Source: Proteobacteria bacterium UBA3588
Lineage (GTDB): Bacteria; Pseudomonadota; Gammaproteobacteria; Thiohalomonadales; Thiohalomonadaceae
Assembly: GCA_002376325.1 (NCBI GenBank)
Contig: DFMR01000073.1
Location: forward strand, 9,001-21,924
Direction: 5' to 3'
Length of the DNA: 12,924 nucleotides
Each line of letters begins with the position of its first letter. Within the stretch, counting starts at the first letter, position 1. Under the pieces are notes generated by a model. The model had not been told where the DNA came from. It saw only the letters and a list, made by a program, of their open reading frames with translations, and made no database searches. The position numbers were made by a program, and so were the translations under genes. This document shows positions 6,827 through 12,924 of the stretch, in pieces.

Positions 6827-7516
6827 TCAGTCGGCGGAAGATGTGACCGCGTGCTCGAAACGGCCGGTTCGCAAAAATCGGCAGGTCTGACGCGCGGTTT
6901 GCGCGGAAACCACCAGGGCCACATGAGACAAGGGCAGGACCAGGTGATCATCCATCCCGCCGAGCCGCGTCTCGGCCACCGCGACGGTCCCGTCGTTGGG
7001 CCGCGGCAGACCGTGCATGAACACGCCGACGCCCAGGGACAGACGTCCGGCGATACTGCCCAGTAGCCGCGCCCCGCGCCACGGCGGCACCGCCCCGGCC
7101 AATGTCGCCGCGCTGCGGCCGAGCAGCAGTTTGCCCCAGCGACGATGCCACAAGCGCCGCGCCACCACGCTGCCGTTGTGGGGCGTGCCGATGGTCACGA
7201 CGCGCCCCGGCGGCAATTCGGGGTGACGATCCAGCAGCAGGCGGATCAACAGACCGCCCAGGCTGTGGCCGACCAAGTGGAGGGTCACTGGATGTAGCGC
7301 GGCGACGAAGCGGTAGAGTCGCTCGACGCTGTCGTCGATGTCGCCGCGCACGCTGGCGTAACTGAAGATGCGGGTGGCGAAACCGCAGCGGCGCAGACGG
7401 CGCGCCAGCAGGGTGAGATCCAGGCCGGTCATCAGCAGACCGTGCACCAGCACGACCAGGGGCCGCTCGGGGTCGGGATGCGTTGAGCGAGACTTCAAGG
7501 GCGACGGCGATTCCAT
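6827..7516 (-). CDS. Alpha/beta hydrolase, lipase/esterase-like
   Basis: The 229-residue product has an alpha/beta-hydrolase fold. The oxyanion-hole segment is VVLVHGLLMTG (21-31), and the nucleophile elbow is GHSLGG with S85. The following segment (IGTPHNGS) is typical of PGAP1-like and bacterial lipases. The likely catalytic acid is D175 in PNDGTV and the likely catalytic base is H198 in PLSHVAL. There is no signal peptide, so it is probably cytoplasmic. The substrate cannot be read from the sequence. The ATG at 7516 lies 25 nt after the nadA stop. Although the frame remains open far upstream, that part is the shadow of nadA. The gene may be co-transcribed with nadA, but no functional link is evident. 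Confidence 0.88.
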   Translation of the reverse strand: MESPSPLKSRSTHPDPERPLVVLVHGLLMTGLDLTLLARRLRRCGFATRIFSYASVRGDIDDSVERLYRFVAALHPVTLHLVGHSLGGLLIRLLLDRHPELPPGRVVTIGTPHNGSVVARRLWHRRWGKLLLGRSAATLAGAVPPWRGARLLGSIAGRLSLGVGVFMHGLPRPNDGTVAVAETRLGGMDDHLVLPLSHVALVVSAQTARQTCRFLRTGRFEHAVTSSAD

Positions 7517-7541
7517 TGCGTTCCCGCGGCTCCGGTTTCGC

Positions 7542-8639
7542 CTACGGCGAGACCTCCAGCATCCGTTCCAGCGCCAGCCGCGCCTGCTGCGCCTCCTGCG
7601 GCGCCACGCTGATGCGGTTGACCACCTGGCCGGCCAGCAGGTTTTCCAGGATCCAGGCCAGATGCTGCGGGTCGATGCGGAACATGGTGGAGCACATGCA
7701 GACGGTCGGCGACATGAAGTGGACGCTCTTGCCCTCGCCCTTGAACTGCTCGTGCAGGCGGTTGACCAGATTGAGCTCGGTGGCCACCAGCCAGCGGCTG
7801 CCGGGTTCGGCGTCGCGGATGGTCTTGATGATGTACTCGGTGGAGCCGACGTAATCGGACTTCTGGCACACCTCGAACGGCGACTCCGGGTGGGAGATGA
7901 TCTTCGCCTCCGGGTACTTCTCCTTGAAACGGTCGATGTGTTCGGGGCGGAACATCTGGTGCACCGAGCAGAAGCCCTTCCACAGGATGATCTTCGCGTC
8001 GCGGATCTGCGCGGGGGTGAGGCCGCCCATCGGCTGGTCGAAGTCCCACACCACCATCTGCTCCAGCGGAATGTCCATGGTGTAGCCGGTGTTGCGCCCC
8101 AGGTGCTGGTCGGGGAAGAACAGGATCTTCTCGCGCCGGCCGAAGGACCACTCCAGCACCTTGCGGGCATTGGAGGAGGTGCAGACGATGCCGCCGTGGC
8201 GGCCGCAGAACGCCTTCAGGTCGGCGGCGGAGTTGATGTAGGTGACCGGCGTAACCTGCTCGTCCGGGTCGAGCACCGTGGCCAGCTCGCGCCAGGCCCG
8301 CTCGACCGCGGCCAGGTTGGCCATGTCGGCCATGGAACAGCCGGCGCCCAGGTCGGGCAGGATCGAGACCTGGTCGGGGCGCGACAGGATATCGGCCACC
8401 TCGGCCATGAAGTGGACGCCGCAGAAGACGATGTACTCCGCCTTGGATGCCGCCGCCTGGCGTGACAGCTTGAGCGAGTCGCCGGAAAAATCGGCGTGGC
8501 GGAACACCTCCTCGCGCTGGTAGTGATGCCCCAGGATCACCAGCCGCTCGCCGAGCGATTCCTTGGCCGCCACGACGCGCGCCTCGGCCTCCTCGTCGCT
8601 CAGCAGGGCATACTCTTCGATGGGCCGTACTGCCGCCAT
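7542..8639 (-). CDS. nadA: Quinolinate synthase NadA
   Basis: NadA condenses iminoaspartate with dihydroxyacetone phosphate to quinolinate in de novo NAD synthesis, using an oxygen-sensitive [4Fe-4S] cluster. With the ATG at 8639 the protein has 365 residues. Recognisable segments are ILGHHYQ, SDS-like GDSLKLS, GVHFMAE, HLGRNTG, GFCSVHQ and HPESP. Likely cluster ligands are C101 (GAGCSMAD), C224 (KGFCSVH) and C316 in VCMCSTM, with C314 as an alternative. Length and cysteine spacing fit the longer Bacillus-type NadA better than the 347-residue E. coli enzyme. The frame opens 18 codons earlier at 8693, but those codons derive from a repeat element. The chosen ATG has GAGAGG upstream and matches the family start. 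The other NAD genes are not in the window. Confidence 0.96.
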   Translation of the reverse strand: MAAVRPIEEYALLSDEEAEARVVAAKESLGERLVILGHHYQREEVFRHADFSGDSLKLSRQAAASKAEYIVFCGVHFMAEVADILSRPDQVSILPDLGAGCSMADMANLAAVERAWRELATVLDPDEQVTPVTYINSAADLKAFCGRHGGIVCTSSNARKVLEWSFGRREKILFFPDQHLGRNTGYTMDIPLEQMVVWDFDQPMGGLTPAQIRDAKIILWKGFCSVHQMFRPEHIDRFKEKYPEAKIISHPESPFEVCQKSDYVGSTEYIIKTIRDAEPGSRWLVATELNLVNRLHEQFKGEGKSVHFMSPTVCMCSTMFRIDPQHLAWILENLLAGQVVNRISVAPQEAQQARLALERMLEVSP

Positions 8640-8678
8640 CCCAACTACCTCTCGATCGCACACCAACCCAAAACCATT

Positions 8679-8765
8679 AACCGCGGGGAACATTTATGCC
8701 CTATGGGTACGGGGGCCACGGGGTATAGGCAATCATAGCCCGTGTTCCCCGTGTCCCCCGTGGTT
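8679..8765. repeat. Palindromic intergenic repeat, CACGGGG family, copy 2
   Basis: This element sits between aspS and nadA. Its left arm reads AACCGCGGGGAACA (8679-8692). Its right arm reads CCCGTGTTCCCCGTGTCCCC and ends CCCCGTGGTT (8756-8765), the same terminal decamer as copy 1. The interior contains TACGGGGGCCACGGGG and GGCAATCATAGCC, the latter resembling the complement of an interior stretch of copy 1. The apparent upstream extension of nadA reads into its left edge, and its right edge is 9 nt from the aspS stop. It might act as a transcript-end structure for aspS, but no T-run is present. Confidence 0.75.
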
Positions 8766-8774
8766 CAATCCGTT

Positions 8775-10568
<1,794 letters not shown>

Positions 10569-10617
10569 AGCGAAAAATTCCTGTTACATCAGCGTAAAGG
10601 CGGGAATGTTACGGCTA

Positions 10618-10639
10618 GCGCCTTGCTAGTGCAAGGCGC
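10618..10639 (-). other. Perfect 9-bp hairpin in the aspS leader
   Basis: GCGCCTTGC (10618-10626) and GCAAGGCGC (10631-10639) form a perfect 9-bp stem with a 4-nt loop, about 50 nt upstream of the aspS ATG. The sequence on the aspS side has no T-run, so a classic intrinsic terminator is unlikely. It may be a processing or stabilising structure, or the end of the adjacent repeat. Confidence 0.5.
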
Positions 10640-10640
10640 C

Positions 10641-10789
10641 AGGTACGAGGGGCGAAGAAGACAGGGACGAGATACGAGGGACGAGATACGAGGGGATGTG
10701 CTCGCTACGCTCGCGCTTTCTTGAGATCAAAAAAGACGTCCGCGAAGCGCACTCCAGCCCTCGTATCTTTCCCCTCGTATCTCGTACCT
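10641..10789. repeat. Palindromic intergenic repeat, ACGAGATACGAGG family, copy 2
   Basis: The element lies between the DUF502 gene and aspS and ends next to the DUF502 stop. The left arm starts AGGTACGAGG and includes two perfect tandem 14-bp copies of ACGAGATACGAGGG (10667-10680 and 10681-10694). The right arm carries CCCCTCGTATCTCGT (10771-10785), a perfect 15-bp inverse of 10681-10695, and then CTCGTACC, which mirrors the left end. The interior has a core at 10696-10713 that matches the 1398-1415 core of the first element at 16 of 18 positions, then an A-rich spacer and CGCGAAGCGCAC. No coding role is visible. Confidence 0.8.
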
Positions 10790-11398
10790 CTATTCTTCTT
10801 GCCGGGGAACGACGGCTCCCATGGAGAGGATCATCTTTAATCCCTCGTCGACGCTCATCTCCAGCTCCACCACCTCCTCGCGCGGCACCATCAGGAAGAA
10901 ACCGGAGGTGGGGTTGGGGGTGGTGGGGACGTAGACGTTGACCACGTCGCTGCCGATCTTGCGCTGCGCCTCGCCCACGTCGGTGCTGGTCTGGAACGCC
11001 AGGGTCCACAACCCCTTGCGCGGGTACTCGATCAGCAGCACCTTGCGGAACGACTGGCCCGAGCTGGAGAACATGGTCTCGGCCAGCTGCTTGACCGACG
11101 AGTAGAGGGTATTGACCAGCGGGATACGGCCAAGCAGCGATTCCCAGGCCGCCACCAGCTGGCGCCCGAACAGGTTGGCCGCCAGCACCCCGGTGACGAA
11201 CACCACCAGCACCGACAGCAGCACCCCGACGCCAGGAAGATGGAAACCGAGCAGGGTGTCCGGCTGCCAGCGCGGCGGCAGCAGCGGCAGCCACTGGTCC
11301 ATGAAACCGACCAGGGCCTTGATCACCAGCACGGTCACCCCGAGGGGCAACCACACCAGCAGACCGGCGATCAGATAGCGGCGCAGACGACCGCGCAC
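10790..11398 (-). CDS. DUF502 family inner-membrane protein
   Basis: The 202-residue protein belongs to the DUF502 family, which has no established function. It starts with a basic stretch (MRGRLRRYL) and a hydrophobic segment (about 10-30). A second membrane span lies at about 56-77 (VGVLLSVLVVFVTGVLAANLFG). A conserved soluble part follows, with the family-typical RIPLVNTLYSSVKQL, FRKVLLIEYPRKGLWTL and VVNVYVPTTPNPTSGFF. The start is a GTG, 9 nt after the fmdB stop, and it matches the family N-terminus. No strong ribosome site is seen, so translation may be coupled to fmdB. DUF502 genes are often found between fmdB and aspS, as here. The C-terminus borders the repeat element. Confidence 0.9.
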   Translation of the reverse strand: MRGRLRRYLIAGLLVWLPLGVTVLVIKALVGFMDQWLPLLPPRWQPDTLLGFHLPGVGVLLSVLVVFVTGVLAANLFGRQLVAAWESLLGRIPLVNTLYSSVKQLAETMFSSSGQSFRKVLLIEYPRKGLWTLAFQTSTDVGEAQRKIGSDVVNVYVPTTPNPTSGFFLMVPREEVVELEMSVDEGLKMILSMGAVVPRQEE

Positions 11399-11407
11399 GG
11401 GGCCGGC

Positions 11408-11698
11408 TTAAGAAGAGGAGGAAGAAGAGGGACCGGCCGCCGCGCAGGCGCAGGAACCGCCGCAACCATGGGACGGGGCCGCGGAGGAAGAGGACTCCGC
11501 CACGTTCTTCTTGCTGCCGGACTTGAAGTCGGTCTCGTACCAACCGCCGCCCTTGAGGCGGAAACCGGCGGCGGAGATCTGCTTTTCCAGCTCCGCCTTG
11601 CCGCAGGCCGGGCAGTCGCGCAGCGGCGCGTCGCTCATCTTCTGCATGGTCTCCAGATGATGGCCGCAGGCCTTGCAGGCGTATTCATAGATAGGCAT
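11408..11698 (-). CDS. FmdB-type zinc-ribbon protein
   Basis: This 96-residue protein starts MPIYEYACKACGH, the hallmark of the FmdB/CxxC_CxxC putative regulatory family. Its four cysteines, C8, C11, C29 and C32, should bind one zinc ion. The conserved core ends near GWYETDFKS. An unusual low-complexity tail follows, rich in Ser, Ala, Gly and Cys, and ends in six serines. The biochemical role of the family is not settled. The frame is open to 11725, but the ATG at 11698 matches the family and has GAGGTG 7 nt upstream. The gene heads the fmdB - DUF502 - aspS cluster. Confidence 0.92.
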   Translation of the reverse strand: MPIYEYACKACGHHLETMQKMSDAPLRDCPACGKAELEKQISAAGFRLKGGGWYETDFKSGSKKNVAESSSSAAPSHGCGGSCACAAAGPSSSSSS

Positions 11699-11804
11699 GG
11701 GATGCACCTCATCGAACAGTGACAACCGGGGAAGGGTCCGCCGGATTCATAAGGGCTTGGACGGAAAATTCAAGGGGGCGTTCCCGCGCCGAGCCGGTCG
11801 GCGC

Positions 11805-11813
11805 AGTATACCA
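11805..11813 (-). promoter_or_regulatory. Possible extended -10 promoter element for fmdB
   Basis: On the minus strand this site reads TGGTATACT, an extended -10 (TGn) with a 5-of-6 match to TATAAT. It lies about 105 nt upstream of the fmdB ATG in the divergent intergenic region. No good -35 box is found at the usual distance, which is tolerable for extended -10 promoters. A second TATACT at 11847-11852 on the plus strand could serve the ABC gene but lacks supporting elements. Confidence 0.35.
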
Positions 11814-11891
11814 CCGCCCACCCAGCGCCGTTCGGCTGCGATACCGTATACTTCGGTTGTATCGTTGACCAGGCGCCCCGACCCTATACCC

Positions 11892-12924
11892 ATGCATATC
11901 CGTCATACCGAACCGCCGACCAAGCGGCGCAACGACTGGCACACCTTCCGCGCCCTGCTCCCCTACCTGTGGGCCTACCGCGGCCGCGCCGGCCTGGCGA
12001 TCCTGTTCCTGACCCTGGCCAAGCTGGCCAACGTCGGCATCCCGCTGGCGTTGAAGGATATCGTCGATTACCTCAACGGCGCCAAGGGCGGCAGCGCCGG
12101 AGCCCTCGCCCTGCCCATGGTGCTGCTGCTGGCCTATGGCCTGTTGCGCCTGGGCAGCTCCGCCTTCAACGAACTGCGCGACGTGGTGTTCGCGCGGGTG
12201 CGTCACGGTGTCATGCGCCGTCTGTCGCTGAAGTTCCTGGAACATCTGCACGCCCTGTCGCTGCGCTTTCATCTGGAACGCAAGACCGGCGCCATCACCC
12301 GCGACCTGGAACGCGGCACCCGCTCCGCCTCCTCGCTGCTCAACTACCTGCTGTTCAACATCCTACCGACCATCGTCGAGGTGACGCTGATCGCCGGGGT
12401 GCTGCTGGTCAAGTACAGCCCATGGTTCGCCATCATCACCTTCGCCACCGTGGCCATCTACGTCGCCTTCACCTTCGCCATCACCGACTGGCGCATGCGC
12501 TACCGCCATCAGATGAACGCCCTCGACTCCCAGGCCAACTCCCAGGCGGTGGACAGCCTGCTCAACTTCGAGACGGTGAAGTACTTCGGCAACGAGGGCT
12601 ACGAATACCGCCGCTACGACACCACCCTCACCGGATGGGAGGACGCCGCGGTCAAGACCCAGACCTCGCTCTCCAGCCTCAACATCGGCCAGGGAGCCAT
12701 CATCGCCGTCGGCGTCACCCTGATCATGACCCTGGCCGCGCGCGGCGTGCTCAACCACACCATGACCCTGGGCGACCTGGTGCTGGTCAACGCCTTCATG
12801 CTGCAGATGTTCATCCCGCTCAACTTCCTCGGCGTGGTCTACAGCCAGCTCAAGCACGCCCTCTCCGACATGGACGAGATGTTCAGCCTGTTGCAGCGCG
12901 AACCGGAGATCCAGGACCGCCCCG
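11892..12924 (+). CDS. Atm1/HMT1-type ABC exporter, N-terminal part (cut by window end)
   Basis: The frame from ATG 11892 stays open for 344 codons to the window end. It encodes the transmembrane domain of a type I ABC exporter. Hydrophobic helices are visible at about 33-55, 72-92, 152-174, 177-198, 267-284 and 295-318. The segment DSLLNFETVKYFGNE (221-235) is characteristic of the Atm1/ABCB7/HMT1 branch. Mitochondrial members of that branch export glutathione-linked sulfur compounds, and bacterial members have been linked to metal or glutathione-conjugate efflux. The ATP-binding domain with its Walker motifs must lie past 12924, so intactness cannot be judged. No ribosome site is evident before the ATG. 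The gene diverges from fmdB. Confidence 0.9.
   Translation, partial: MHIRHTEPPTKRRNDWHTFRALLPYLWAYRGRAGLAILFLTLAKLANVGIPLALKDIVDYLNGAKGGSAGALALPMVLLLAYGLLRLGSSAFNELRDVVFARVRHGVMRRLSLKFLEHLHALSLRFHLERKTGAITRDLERGTRSASSLLNYLLFNILPTIVEVTLIAGVLLVKYSPWFAIITFATVAIYVAFTFAITDWRMRYRHQMNALDSQANSQAVDSLLNFETVKYFGNEGYEYRRYDTTLTGWEDAAVKTQTSLSSLNIGQGAIIAVGVTLIMTLAARGVLNHTMTLGDLVLVNAFMLQMFIPLNFLGVVYSQLKHALSDMDEMFSLLQREPEIQDRP

Noticed and set aside
6703..6951. Small minus-strand frame ending in MDDDDPHNNMALT upstream of the kinase
   Set aside because: It overlaps the hydrolase gene in another frame, lacks a convincing ribosome site and has no recognisable homology.
11709..12272. Minus-strand frame overlapping the start of the ABC exporter (also 12363-12857)
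   Set aside because: Both are low-complexity shadows (Gln/Gly/Val/Glu-rich) of the clearly recognisable exporter on the plus strand.

Overview
The window looks like chromosomal DNA from a GC-rich gammaproteobacterium. The evidence is the neighbourhood fmdB - DUF502 - aspS ... yebC - ruvC - ruvA, which is a familiar gammaproteobacterial arrangement, and an AspRS that resembles the Pseudomonas type. I cannot name a genus. From ruvA to fmdB every gene lies on the minus strand, so transcription runs from high to low coordinates. The only plus-strand gene is a truncated ABC transporter at the right edge.

Right part (7542-12924): a divergent intergenic region separates an Atm1-type ABC exporter (+, cut by the window end) from fmdB, a DUF502 membrane protein gene and aspS (-). 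The quinolinate synthase gene nadA and a small alpha/beta hydrolase follow. This part is the most GC-rich by eye.

Centre (2339-6673): a compact four-gene operon encodes a eukaryote-like phospho-signalling module. It holds a CHASE2-sensor transmembrane Ser/Thr kinase, a PP2C phosphatase, a two-domain FHA protein and a single-domain FHA protein. Spacings are +17 and +14 nt, and the kinase stop overlaps the phosphatase start by 1 nt. It sits between the aspS/nadA side and the yebC-ruv side, where related genomes usually have the housekeeping genes close together. The likely logic is that the kinase senses something in the periplasm, the phosphatase reverses its output, and the FHA proteins read phosphothreonine. 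The signal and targets are unknown.

Left part (240-2234): yebC, ruvC and ruvA. The ruvC and ruvA frames overlap by 4 nt. ruvB is not in the window, and if present it would lie beyond position 1.

Four non-coding gaps carry palindromic repeat elements of two families. One is built from CACGGGG-type arms (46-139 and 8679-8765). The other is built from short GGACGTG or ACGAGATACGAGG units around a shared core (1374-1485 and 10641-10789). They separate genes that are normally close neighbours, and they blur the apparent starts of ruvC and nadA. I found no tRNA, rRNA, CRISPR array or transposase.
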